10,789 nucleotides of DNA, from assembly GCA_035505995.1 (NCBI GenBank), contig DATJQF010000123.1:1-10789 (forward strand), in the 5' to 3' direction. The stretch is from DATJQF01 sp035505995 (lineage in GTDB: Bacteria > Bacteroidota > Bacteroidia > Bacteroidales > FEN-979). Under the pieces are notes generated by a model. It saw only the letters and a program-made list of their open reading frames with translations, did no database searches and was not told the origin of the DNA. Made by a program: the position numbers and the translations under genes. Shown in pieces: positions 1-8,022 of this stretch (positions are counted from its first letter, which is position 1; every line of letters starts with the position of its first letter).

Positions 1-11
1 AAATACTTTAA

Positions 12-19
12 TATTTTTG
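12..19 (+). promoter_or_regulatory. Candidate Bacteroidota -7 promoter box for the efflux operon
   Basis: TATTTTTG matches the Bacteroidota -7 consensus TAnnTTTG and lies 46 bp before the adaptor start codon. This would place the transcript start near base 26. The matching -33 TTG would fall outside the window, so only half the promoter can be judged. The stretch is AT-rich, so a chance match is possible. Confidence 0.3.
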
Positions 20-65
20 GGATATTATCCTGTCCCTTCATGTTCAAATTAACTCCCGTTAACTG

Positions 66-1115
66 ATGAAGAAATTCCTGTTTCCCGTCATTGCGACCCT
101 GGTCGCGATCCTGATCATCATTCTCCTTTTCTTGCTAGGAAGGCACAAAGAGGCCGGCAACCGCCAGGAGGTCCTAGGCGATATCCCGGTCATCGTCGTT
201 AAAGTCGAGAACAGGGTGCTGTCGAACCTCGTCAGCATGGTGGGGGTGATCAATCCCTTTAATGATGTGGATATCATTTCCGAAGCCCAGGGGGTCGTTA
301 CGGCTGTGCATTTCAACGTGGGCGACCCGGTGAAGAAAGGCATGGTGCTGGTAGAGCTCGACGACCTGGTAAGGAAGTCGGATATGGCCAAGGCTGAGAT
401 CAACTATTTCAAGGCGAAGCGTGACTTCGACCGGAACAAGACCCTGTATGAGCAGAACTCCATCTCGGCCGCGCAGCTGGATCTCTCCCGGCTCGACATG
501 CAGTCGGCCGAGAACGAGATGACCCGCTCGCAGAAAGCACTCGACGACACCAAGGTGAAAGCCACCATCACCGGCACCATCAACTCGAAAAAAGTGAACG
601 AAGGCTCCTACGTGCAGCTGAATTCTTCCCTGGGAAGCATCGTGGATATCTCCACACTGAAGGTGAAGGTGAATGTCTCCGAGAAGGACGCCTTCATGCT
701 CCGCCCCGGCGACACGGTGGAGATCACCACCGACGTCTATCCAGGACAGGTCTTCTACGGGAGCGTAAATAATATTGCCTCCAAGGCGGACGACGACCAC
801 ACCTTCCCGGTCGAGATCCGGCTGCCCAATCCGGCCGACCGGCCGCTGAAAGGCGGCATGTTTGCACGGGTCAATTTCACCTCCATCACCTCCCGCAACA
901 CGATGGTGATCCCGCGCGAGGCGATCAGCGGCAGTGTGAGAGATGCGCATGTGTTTTCGGTCACGGGCAACACGGCCCACCTCCGGAATATCACTATCGG
1001 TCGGGAATCAGGGCAGTACCTCGAAGTGCTGAACGGACTCCAACCCGGCGAGCTGGTGGTCACCAGCGGTCAGAATAACCTCTCCGACAATGTGAAAGTC
1101 GTCATCGTTAAATAA
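66..1115 (+). CDS. Periplasmic adaptor (membrane-fusion protein) of an RND efflux pump
   Basis: This 349-residue HlyD/AcrA-family adaptor should bridge the inner-membrane RND permease and the outer-membrane channel encoded next. Residues 1-24 form a short Lys-Lys start and one long hydrophobic segment. No lipobox cysteine is present, so it is probably anchored by an uncleaved membrane helix or secreted. Residues about 68-100 are the first half of a lipoyl/barrel-sandwich domain (QGVVTAVHFNVGDPVKKG). Residues about 101-165 are a Glu/Lys/Gln-rich alpha-helical hairpin, about 166-185 the second lipoyl half, about 190-275 the beta-barrel, and 278-349 the membrane-proximal domain ending in GLQPGELVVTSG. 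Length and domain order are normal for the family. No clear Shine-Dalgarno precedes the ATG, which is common in Bacteroidota. Its stop lies 12 bp before the permease start, so the two are surely an operon. The substrate cannot be read from the sequence. Confidence 0.93.
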   Translation: MKKFLFPVIATLVAILIIILLFLLGRHKEAGNRQEVLGDIPVIVVKVENRVLSNLVSMVGVINPFNDVDIISEAQGVVTAVHFNVGDPVKKGMVLVELDDLVRKSDMAKAEINYFKAKRDFDRNKTLYEQNSISAAQLDLSRLDMQSAENEMTRSQKALDDTKVKATITGTINSKKVNEGSYVQLNSSLGSIVDISTLKVKVNVSEKDAFMLRPGDTVEITTDVYPGQVFYGSVNNIASKADDDHTFPVEIRLPNPADRPLKGGMFARVNFTSITSRNTMVIPREAISGSVRDAHVFSVTGNTAHLRNITIGRESGQYLEVLNGLQPGELVVTSGQNNLSDNVKVVIVK

Positions 1116-1127
1116 TCCCTCCGCCCC

Positions 1128-4100
1128 ATGTCACTCACCGAACTTGCCATCAAAAGGCCTTCCTTCATCATTGTGATCTTTCTTGCGCTCGGACTGCTGG
1201 CCGTTTTCGGGTATTTCCAGCTGGGGTATGAGTTGTTGCCGAAGATCGAATCGCCGTATGTGACCGTAGAAACAGTGTATCCCGGCGCATCGCCGTCGGA
1301 GGTGGAGAACAACGTGACCCGCATCATCGAGGACGGCCTGTCGGGGATTGAGAAGCTAAAGAACATGTCCTCCTACTCCTATGAGGGACTGTCGTTCGTG
1401 GTGCTTGAGTTCTACCGTTCCGCCAGTGTCAACATTGCCGTGCAGGACGTGCAGCGAAAGGTCAACGAGGTGCTGTCGCAGCTTCCGAAAGACGCAAAAA
1501 CCCCTTCCCTGCTCACGTATTCGGTAAGCCAGATGCCGGTGCTGAGGCTTTCCCTGACGTCGAAGCTCTCTCCCTCAAAATTCTACACCCTGGTGGATGA
1601 CCAGATCAAGCCGAGACTGTCGAGGGTCCCCGGTGTGGGGAACATCACCATCACCGGCGGGATGAAGCGGGAGATCCGCATCAACGTGGATGCCCAGAAG
1701 GCCAGGTCCTACGGACTTTCGGTGAGCCAGGTGTCCAATTCCGTTTATACCGCCAACCTGGATTTTCCGACCGGCAAGCTGATGGACCCGAAGTACCAGC
1801 TGGTGGTCCGCGTGGCCGGCAAATTCACGTCCCTCGAAGAGATGAAGAACCTTGTGGTGGGGCGCTCTTCCCAGGGGGGCGAGATCATGCTCAAGGATGT
1901 AGCCGAGGTGGAGGACGGGACCGCCGATCCCACCCGGATCAGCCGGTTCAACGGGATCAATGCCCTGGGGCTGGAGATGCAGAAGCAGAACGATGCGAAC
2001 ATGGTCCAGGTCTGCGGGGCGGTATTGCAGGAGCTGTCGCGGCTGGAATCCGATTACAAGGATATCGGCCTCCATTTCGACATCGCCGACAACCAGAGCG
2101 TCTATACCATGCAGGCCGCCCGGGCCGTGATGGAAGACCTCGGCCTGGCGATCCTGCTGGTGGCCCTGGTAATGTTCCTCTTCCTGCATTCGGTGCGCAC
2201 CTCGCTGATCGTCATGGTGTCGATCCCCTGTTCGCTGACCACGGCCTTTGTCGTGATGTGGATCTTCGGGATGAGCCTGAACCTCTTCACGCTGCTGGCC
2301 CTGTCGCTGGTCATCGGTATCCTCGTGGACGACTCCATCGTGGTGCTGGAGAATATCTACCACCACCTGGAAAAGGGCGAGGAGCGGGCAGTGGCGGCCC
2401 TGAAGGGCCGCACCGAGATCGGGTTTGCCGCCGTCTCGATCACCTTCGTGGATATCGTCGTGTTCGTGCCGCTGGCCCTGACCGCCGGACTGATCGGCGA
2501 CATCGTCCGGGGGTTCTCCATCATCATCCTGGTGTCCACCCTCACGAGCCTGCTGGTGTCGTTCACGGTCACGCCGATCCTCGCCTCCCGGTTCGCCCGG
2601 CTGGAGAATAACGATTCCCGGAGCCTGCTGAGCCGTTTCGGGAAAGTGTTCGAGCAGGCGTTCAATTGGATCACCCGGGAATATGGCCGGCTGCTGGGAT
2701 GGTGCCTGAACCGTCCCAACCAGGTGCTGTATGGGGTCACGGCTGCACTGGTGATCACCCTGCTGATCCCCGTTGCCGGCCTGACCGGGTTCGAATTCAT
2801 GAAGCAGACCGACCGCAGCCAGGTTTCCGTAGGGATCGAATATGCCCCGGGCACGACCCTGGAGAGCAACAACCGGCAAACACAGGAGATCGAGCGGCGG
2901 ATCGCTACGCTACCCGAGGTGATCAGCATCCTGACGAATGTGGGAAAAGGCGGGGACGGGGTCTCCACCGACAACCAGTCGGAGATCGTCGTCTCCTTCT
3001 GCCCCAAGGAAGATCGCTCCTTATCCACCGCGCAGCTCGGACAGAAGATCAAGGAGATGACCTCCACGATCCCGGGCGTCAAGGTCTTCATCAACCAGAT
3101 CGATTTCACCGGCGGCACCAGCGGGGCTCCCGTAGTGGTGGAGATCACGGGGGTGAACCTCGACAGCATCATGAAGACCTCCGCCATCGTGGCCCGCAAC
3201 CTGCTCCTGACCCCCGGCGTGACCTACCTGAAATTCTCGGCCACCAAAGGAAATCCTGAGACCCGCGTGGAGATCGACCGACAGAAAATGGCCGCGCTGG
3301 GACTCACCGTGGGCGACGTAGGCACGACCCTGCAGGTGGCGCTCACCGGCAATAACGAGTCGAAGTACCGGGAAGGATCGAACCAGTATGATATCCGGGT
3401 CTCGCTCGACAAATTCGACCGGACCAACCCCGACAACATCGCGCACCTCTCCTTCATCAACCCGAAACGGGAGATGGTCGAGCTGCAGCAGTTCGCCACC
3501 ATCTACCAGTCCTCCGGCCCGACCAAGCTGGAGCGCAAGAACCGCAATGCCATGACCACCGTGAGCGCATACACCGACGGCTCCCCGGCGGGATCCATTG
3601 TTCAGTCCTTTGCCTCCCGGCTGGGCGACCGGATCGCCGGCGGGACCCGGATCAAGTTCGGCGGGGACCAGGATGAAATGGCCACTTCGTTCCTCAGCCT
3701 ATTGATCGCGCTCGTCGCGGGCATCCTGTTCGTCTATTTTATCATGGTGATCCTGTATGATTCCTTTGCCTACCCGTTCGTGGTGCTGTTCTCCATCCCC
3801 GTGGCGCTGATCGGGGCCATCCTGGCGCTGGCCCTCACGCGGAATACGATCAACGTGTTCTCGATCCTCGGGCTGATCATGATGGTGGGGCTGGTGGCGA
3901 AGAACGCCATCCTCATCGTGGACCGCGCCAACGAGCGGCGGGCGGCCGGGGAATCCATCCGCGAAGCCCTGATGGATGCCGGGAAGATGAGGATCCGTCC
4001 GATCTTCATGACCACCTTCGCCATGATCTTCGGCATGCTTCCCATCGCCACGGCAGCCGGCGCAGGGGCGGAGTGGAAGAACGGGCTGGCCTGGGTGCTT

Positions 4101-6572
4101 ATCGGCGGGCTCACCAGCTCCATGTTCCTCACCCTGATCGTGGTGCCCATCGTGTACGAAAAAGTGGCCCGCCTCCTCACCCCGAAGCATGACCGGGACA
4201 AAAAAAATACGCCGGTAAAACCTCCTGTCCCGCCGGTTGCGATCCTCCTCCTGCTCCTGCTTTTCACCGGGATCCATTCCTCCTCTGCCCAGCAGGCTTT
4301 CACCTTTAAAACGACCCGCATCAAAGTAGCCGTGGTGTACGATGGTCCCGCCCATGTGAACCGGGAATTCGAGCAGCGCATCGAGCAGGAGGTGAAAGGG
4401 CTTATGTCGGGACAGGTCACGGTGGATTTCATGGACCCCGGGCTCACCACCGGGAACTGGACCGAATCCGGCGCCGAGGCCATCAACAACAAGCTCCTGG
4501 CGGACAAATCGGTGGACATGATCGTTTCCATGGGGGTCATCTCCTCCCAGGACCTGACCCACCGGAAGGCGCTGCCGAAACCCGTGATCGCCGCGGGGGT
4601 GATCAACCACGAACTGCAGCGCATCCCCTGGGTGAACGGCGCCAGCGGGGTTCCCAATCTGGCCTATATCCAGCTGAAATCCTCCATTGAGAACGAGATC
4701 ACCGAGCTGGAAAAGATCGTCCCGTTCCATAACCTGTCGCTGGTCGCCAGCCGGGATTATTACGATGTGATCAATCCCGATCACCGGCAGGATTATTATT
4801 ACGACACGGTGGCGGGGGTGAAGGTGCATCTCATCCTCGCCGATACTTCGGCGGATGAGATCCTTGCCGCCATCCCGGAGCATGCCGAAGCCGTTTACCT
4901 GGATGCATTGTTCCGTATGCCCCCTCATGAAATGGCCCGCCTGGTGGACTCCCTCAATGCCCGGAAGATCCCAAGCTTCGGGTACGACGAATCGCTGGTG
5001 AGGGAGGGCTTCCTGGCTTCGGTGTTCCCCCGGTTCATGGGGCGTCTTTCGAAGCGCATCGCCCTCGACATGCAGCAGATCCTTTTGGGAAGCAACGCCT
5101 CCACCCTTCCCGTCGACCTGCTCCAGGGTACCGGCTTCTATCTCAACCTGGGGACCTTCGGCAAGCTGGGGCTCCGGTTCCTTTCCTGGGACCTCATCAC
5201 CGAGGCGACGATCGTGGATTTCGACCGCCAGGATTCGACGGCAAAATTCATCTCGCTCCCTGATCTGATGGACCTGGCCCTCGACAGCAACCAGGACCTC
5301 GTGGCGAGGAAGTTCGAGTTGCTGGCCTCGTCGGAGGATATCAACATCGCACGCTCCGTACTGCTGCCCTACCTGAACCTCAGCGCCACGGGCACCCTGA
5401 ACAGCGCGGTGAACGGAAGCCTGCCGCTGGGGGTCGCCGGCACTGCCAACGCCTCCCAGATCATTTATTCGGAGCCCTACTGGTCGGACCTCCGGGTGGC
5501 TCAGACCCGCCAGCAGGCCCGGGTGGAGAGCTATCAGAAAAACGAGCTCGACATCGGCAACGAGGTGGCGAAGGCATACATGAACATCATCGAGAGCCGG
5601 AGCAACTTCTACCTCCTGATCCATAACCTGATGATCGCCCGGTCGAATCTCGATGTGGCGAAGATGAAGAAGGAGACCGGCTCGGCCGGCGAGGATGAGA
5701 TATTGCGATGGCAGATCGAGGTGGCCAGGGCCAAGCGGAACGTAATTGCCACCTATTCCACCATGGTGCAGGACATTTACCAGTTGGTCCAGCTGATCCA
5801 TGTGAAAACACTGACCACGTATGACCTTGCCGAGTTCCGGCTGGACAAGTCGGGACTGCTGATCGCCGATTCCGCCTACCTGGGGATCCTCGACGATCCG
5901 ATCCGGTTGCACCAGCTCGGGGATTTCCTCGTGCAGGAGGGGATCGCCCATTCCCCGGTGCTGGGACAGTACGATTTCCTCATCGGGGCTCAGGAGCGTT
6001 ATTACCGGTCGGCTAATATCTCACGGTACATCCCGGTAGCCTCGGCATTCGGGAATTACAACCAGAACCTCTATTCCCTGAACAACACGGCGAATGATCT
6101 GCTTTACAATGCACATAATTATTACTGGCAGGCGGGGGTAAGGGTCGAGATCCCTTTGTTCACGGGATTAAAGAACAATGCCATTGCACAACAGGCGCGA
6201 CTGACGGTGGCCCAGCTTAAAAGCGACCGGCAGTCGAACGTCGACAAGCTGGAATCCTACATCCTCTCGGCTCTTTCAAACCTCATGGCCGCGTACTACG
6301 ATTACCGCCAGATGAAAATTGCGGAGGCGGCGGCGACCAGGAATTTCGATATAGTCAACAACCAATACCTTTTGGGCCAAAAGAACATCCTCGACGTCCT
6401 CGACGCCCAGACCCAGAGTCTTTCCACCAGCATGGCGGTGAATACCGCGTTCGCCAATTTCGTCCGCAACTATTTCGACCTCCAGCAGGCGCTGGGACGG
6501 TTTGACTACAGGATGACGCCGGCGGAAAAAGCCGATTTCATGAAGCGGTTGACTGAGCATATGACGCGATGA
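1128..6572 (+). CDS. RND efflux permease fused to a substrate-binding-like domain and a TolC-like outer-membrane channel
   Basis: This 1,814-residue protein combines an inner-membrane proton-driven exporter with its outer-membrane exit duct. Residues 1 to about 1020 are a full HAE1/AcrB-type permease. TM4 carries GILVDDSIVVLEN with the proton-relay pair D401/D402 (AcrB D407/D408), and TM10 carries GLVAKNAILIVD with K925 (AcrB K940). Residues about 1037-1054 are a Leu-rich hydrophobic stretch ending SSSA-QQ, like a signal peptide with a signal peptidase I site. Residues about 1064-1364 resemble the periplasmic ABC_sub_bind family (KVAVVYDG, DMIVSMGV, NARKIPSFGYDESLVREG, FYLNLGTFGKLGLRF). Residues about 1375-1814 are an outer-membrane efflux protein with long helical hairpins; its length matches a complete channel domain. 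CusA-TolC fusions are known in Bacteroidota, but this AcrB-like version with an inserted periplasmic domain is less familiar to me. An A8 run at 4200-4207 sits at the joint, so a sequencing indel that creates or hides the fusion must be considered. Confidence 0.9.
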   Translation: MSLTELAIKRPSFIIVIFLALGLLAVFGYFQLGYELLPKIESPYVTVETVYPGASPSEVENNVTRIIEDGLSGIEKLKNMSSYSYEGLSFVVLEFYRSASVNIAVQDVQRKVNEVLSQLPKDAKTPSLLTYSVSQMPVLRLSLTSKLSPSKFYTLVDDQIKPRLSRVPGVGNITITGGMKREIRINVDAQKARSYGLSVSQVSNSVYTANLDFPTGKLMDPKYQLVVRVAGKFTSLEEMKNLVVGRSSQGGEIMLKDVAEVEDGTADPTRISRFNGINALGLEMQKQNDANMVQVCGAVLQELSRLESDYKDIGLHFDIADNQSVYTMQAARAVMEDLGLAILLVALVMFLFLHSVRTSLIVMVSIPCSLTTAFVVMWIFGMSLNLFTLLALSLVIGILVDDSIVVLENIYHHLEKGEERAVAALKGRTEIGFAAVSITFVDIVVFVPLALTAGLIGDIVRGFSIIILVSTLTSLLVSFTVTPILASRFARLENNDSRSLLSRFGKVFEQAFNWITREYGRLLGWCLNRPNQVLYGVTAALVITLLIPVAGLTGFEFMKQTDRSQVSVGIEYAPGTTLESNNRQTQEIERRIATLPEVISILTNVGKGGDGVSTDNQSEIVVSFCPKEDRSLSTAQLGQKIKEMTSTIPGVKVFINQIDFTGGTSGAPVVVEITGVNLDSIMKTSAIVARNLLLTPGVTYLKFSATKGNPETRVEIDRQKMAALGLTVGDVGTTLQVALTGNNESKYREGSNQYDIRVSLDKFDRTNPDNIAHLSFINPKREMVELQQFATIYQSSGPTKLERKNRNAMTTVSAYTDGSPAGSIVQSFASRLGDRIAGGTRIKFGGDQDEMATSFLSLLIALVAGILFVYFIMVILYDSFAYPFVVLFSIPVALIGAILALALTRNTINVFSILGLIMMVGLVAKNAILIVDRANERRAAGESIREALMDAGKMRIRPIFMTTFAMIFGMLPIATAAGAGAEWKNGLAWVLIGGLTSSMFLTLIVVPIVYEKVARLLTPKHDRDKKNTPVKPPVPPVAILLLLLLFTGIHSSSAQQAFTFKTTRIKVAVVYDGPAHVNREFEQRIEQEVKGLMSGQVTVDFMDPGLTTGNWTESGAEAINNKLLADKSVDMIVSMGVISSQDLTHRKALPKPVIAAGVINHELQRIPWVNGASGVPNLAYIQLKSSIENEITELEKIVPFHNLSLVASRDYYDVINPDHRQDYYYDTVAGVKVHLILADTSADEILAAIPEHAEAVYLDALFRMPPHEMARLVDSLNARKIPSFGYDESLVREGFLASVFPRFMGRLSKRIALDMQQILLGSNASTLPVDLLQGTGFYLNLGTFGKLGLRFLSWDLITEATIVDFDRQDSTAKFISLPDLMDLALDSNQDLVARKFELLASSEDINIARSVLLPYLNLSATGTLNSAVNGSLPLGVAGTANASQIIYSEPYWSDLRVAQTRQQARVESYQKNELDIGNEVAKAYMNIIESRSNFYLLIHNLMIARSNLDVAKMKKETGSAGEDEILRWQIEVARAKRNVIATYSTMVQDIYQLVQLIHVKTLTTYDLAEFRLDKSGLLIADSAYLGILDDPIRLHQLGDFLVQEGIAHSPVLGQYDFLIGAQERYYRSANISRYIPVASAFGNYNQNLYSLNNTANDLLYNAHNYYWQAGVRVEIPLFTGLKNNAIAQQARLTVAQLKSDRQSNVDKLESYILSALSNLMAAYYDYRQMKIAEAAATRNFDIVNNQYLLGQKNILDVLDAQTQSLSTSMAVNTAFANFVRNYFDLQQALGRFDYRMTPAEKADFMKRLTEHMTR
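4189..4318 (+). other. Permease/channel junction: A8 tract, overlapping ATG and signal-peptide-like segment
   Basis: At 4200-4207 eight adenines follow the last permease residues. Read as written, the frame continues through Pro-rich residues into a hydrophobic core (about 1037-1049) and SSSA-QQ, a typical signal peptidase I site. With seven A's the permease frame would end after KKIRR at the TAA now at 4216-4218, a natural-looking permease terminus. With nine A's the out-of-frame ATG at 4189 would read MTGTKKNTPVKPP and enter the hydrophobic core, giving the channel its own classical secretion signal. With eight A's that ATG opens only a nine-codon ORF. The segment may therefore be an internal membrane span, a cleavage site that splits the polyprotein, a slippage site, or a sequence error. 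A GTG at 4164 is an in-frame but unsupported internal start. Confidence 0.5.
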
Positions 6573-6711
6573 TAGGCTCAATAATTTTGCGCCCCCTTTT
6601 AAAGCCAATGTCTTCAATTTCCCGAATAATAATACGAAACAGCTTCGAAACAAAAACATTATTGTCAACAAGAATCAAAATGCAATTCATCATAATTCGG
6701 TCCTAACATAT

Positions 6712-6719
6712 TATCTTTG
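6712..6719 (+). promoter_or_regulatory. Candidate Bacteroidota -7 promoter box for the KAS III gene
   Basis: TATCTTTG fits the TAnnTTTG consensus exactly and would start a transcript near 6726, leaving an untranslated leader of about 120 nt. The expected -33 TTG is not present as such (attcgg around 6685-6690), so the match is partial. Confidence 0.4.
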
Positions 6720-6832
6720 GCTGAAATATTCAGTTGACACAGTTATATCGTGTCCTGGCAACAAAAGTCAAAAGAGTGGTTACTTTCTTGCATCCGGTAT
6801 GAACACGCGGATGAAGAAGCGGACAAACAGAT

Positions 6833-6837
6833 AAGGA
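6833..6837 (+). promoter_or_regulatory. Ribosome binding site supporting the 6847 start
   Basis: AAGGA lies nine bases before the ATG at 6847. It is the clearest Shine-Dalgarno site in the window and supports this start. The ATG at 6837, which overlaps the site, opens only a six-codon ORF in another frame. Confidence 0.6.
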
Positions 6838-6846
6838 TGAGTTTGT

Positions 6847-7929
6847 ATGAAAAATAACATCTATCCCGTGATAACAGGTACGGGATCTTATATTCCGTCA
6901 AATCGTGTTCGGAACAAGGATTTCCTGGGCCGTGAATTTTATGATTCAAAAGGAATGAAACTGGCGAAACCGAACCAGGAGATCATTTCCAAATTTTTTG
7001 AAATCACGACCATTTCCGAAAGAAGGTATGTGCCGGACAACCTGCTCAATTCCGATATCGCCTGTTATGCCGCGTTGGATTCAATAAAATCAGCAGGCAT
7101 CGATAAGGAAGAACTGGACTACATCATAGTCGCGCATAATTTCGGCGACGTGAGAAAAGAAAATAACAAGTCGGATATTGTGCCCAGCCTCGCAGCCCGG
7201 GTGAAGCATAAATTAGGGATACAAAACCCGAATGCCGTCGCTTATGATATCATCTTTGGCTGTCCAGGCTGGCTGCAGGCCGTCATCCAGGCTGATTATT
7301 ATTTAAAATCAGGGGATGCCAAAAAGATACTGGTCATCGGGGCAGAGACATTATCCAGGGTCAGCGATCCGCACGACGTGGACAGTATGCTCTACGCCGA
7401 CGGAGCGGGTGCAGTCGTACTTGAAGCAAGGAAAAGCCATATTCCCATGGGAATAATCGGGCATATCACACGCTCGGATACCTTATTATATTCCAAATTG
7501 TTGCGTATGGATATATCCTACAAGCCCGATTTTGAAAAAAAGAATACCTTGTTTCTGAAAATGGACGGCCGGAAGCTTTATCAGTATGCCCTTGAAACAG
7601 TTCCCCGGGCCATCAAAGATTGTCTTGAGAAAGCCAAAACCCAATTGCAGGATATTAAGAAAGTCATCATCCACCAGGCCAATGGGAAAATGGATGATGC
7701 AATATTAAAAAGGCTGTATGATCTTTTTGATATAAATGAAATTCCCGGGAACATCATGCCAATGACTATCGCCTGGTTAGGCAATTCCTCAGTGGCGACC
7801 TTGCCTATATTACTGGATCTCATCTTAAAAGGCAGGTTGAAGAAGCATACCATAAACAAGAACGACAAGCTTATTTTTGCCTCCGTCGGAGCAGGGATGA
7901 ACATTAACGCCCTGATCTACAAGATGTAA
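6847..7929 (+). CDS. 3-oxoacyl-ACP synthase III (KAS III / FabH-like, thiolase fold)
   Basis: This 360-residue cytoplasmic enzyme should condense an acyl-CoA or acyl-thioester starter with malonyl-ACP by decarboxylative Claisen condensation. The triad is complete: C139 in DIIFGCPGW, H276 in VIIHQANGKM, and N313 in LGNSSVATLP, equivalent to FabH Cys112/His244/Asn274. The DGAGAVVLEA loop (185-194) and C-terminal SVGAGMN (347-352) also fit. The N-terminal part has an insert relative to E. coli FabH (about residues 26-50, REFYDSKGMKLAKPNQ). It resembles, from memory, an accessory KAS III widespread in Bacteroidota rather than the housekeeping FabH. No acyl carrier protein, reductase or other fatty-acid or polyketide gene is nearby, so its product is unknown. 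The gene is clearly AT-richer than both flanking operons and stands alone with its own promoter and ribosome binding site, which may reflect transfer. DarB-type resorcinol synthase is an alternative I cannot exclude. Confidence 0.9.
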   Translation: MKNNIYPVITGTGSYIPSNRVRNKDFLGREFYDSKGMKLAKPNQEIISKFFEITTISERRYVPDNLLNSDIACYAALDSIKSAGIDKEELDYIIVAHNFGDVRKENNKSDIVPSLAARVKHKLGIQNPNAVAYDIIFGCPGWLQAVIQADYYLKSGDAKKILVIGAETLSRVSDPHDVDSMLYADGAGAVVLEARKSHIPMGIIGHITRSDTLLYSKLLRMDISYKPDFEKKNTLFLKMDGRKLYQYALETVPRAIKDCLEKAKTQLQDIKKVIIHQANGKMDDAILKRLYDLFDINEIPGNIMPMTIAWLGNSSVATLPILLDLILKGRLKKHTINKNDKLIFASVGAGMNINALIYKM

Positions 7930-7940
7930 GTTATTGAAGT

Positions 7941-7982
7941 CAACCGGACAAGAGATGCCCGATTAACGGGATCCCCTGGTTG
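7941..7982 (+). terminator. Weak hairpin after the KAS III gene
   Basis: An outer CAACC/GGTTG pair encloses an inner CCCG-ATTAA-CGGG hairpin, 12 bp after the synthase stop. There is no strong T tract after it (only ctttgat), and the outer stem has a large internal loop. It could slow or end transcription, but the support is weak. Confidence 0.2.
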
Positions 7983-8022
7983 CTTTGATGATTCTCCTTA
8001 TTGGATTACCTGTAAATAATGG

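Larger units (their letters stand above)
6573..6846. other. AT-rich intergenic region upstream of the ketoacyl synthase gene
   Basis: These 274 bp separate the efflux operon from the next gene and mark an abrupt drop in GC. No convincing terminator follows the efflux gene: gcgccccctttt at 6589-6600 has a T run but no stem that I can pair. Two TAnnTTTG matches occur, at 6582-6589 and 6712-6719; the second is the better placed promoter. An 11-codon ORF (6799-6834, MNTRMKKRTNR) stops inside the ribosome binding site of the synthase gene; I treat it as probable chance. Confidence 0.6.

Noticed and set aside
174..980. 268-codon minus-strand open frame opposite the adaptor
   Set aside because: A shadow of the adaptor gene; composition and lack of any motif do not support a protein.
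1575..2879. 434-codon minus-strand open frame opposite the permease
   Set aside because: Same low-complexity His/Gln/Gly/Asp composition, no recognisable motif, and fully antisense to strongly conserved permease sequence.
3699..5951. 750-codon open frame on the minus strand
   Set aside because: It lies wholly opposite the permease/channel gene, is rich in His, Gly, Asp and Arg, shows no domain or membrane pattern, and is the usual mirror of GC-rich third-position codon bias.
6734..6739. TTGACA, a sigma-70-like -35 hexamer
   Set aside because: No -10 element lies 16-18 bp downstream, and Bacteroidota promoters do not use this pattern.
6799..6834. 11-codon ORF just before the KAS III gene, possibly a leader peptide
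   Set aside because: It has no clear ribosome binding site, no run of regulatory codons and no attenuator hairpin; chance is sufficient.
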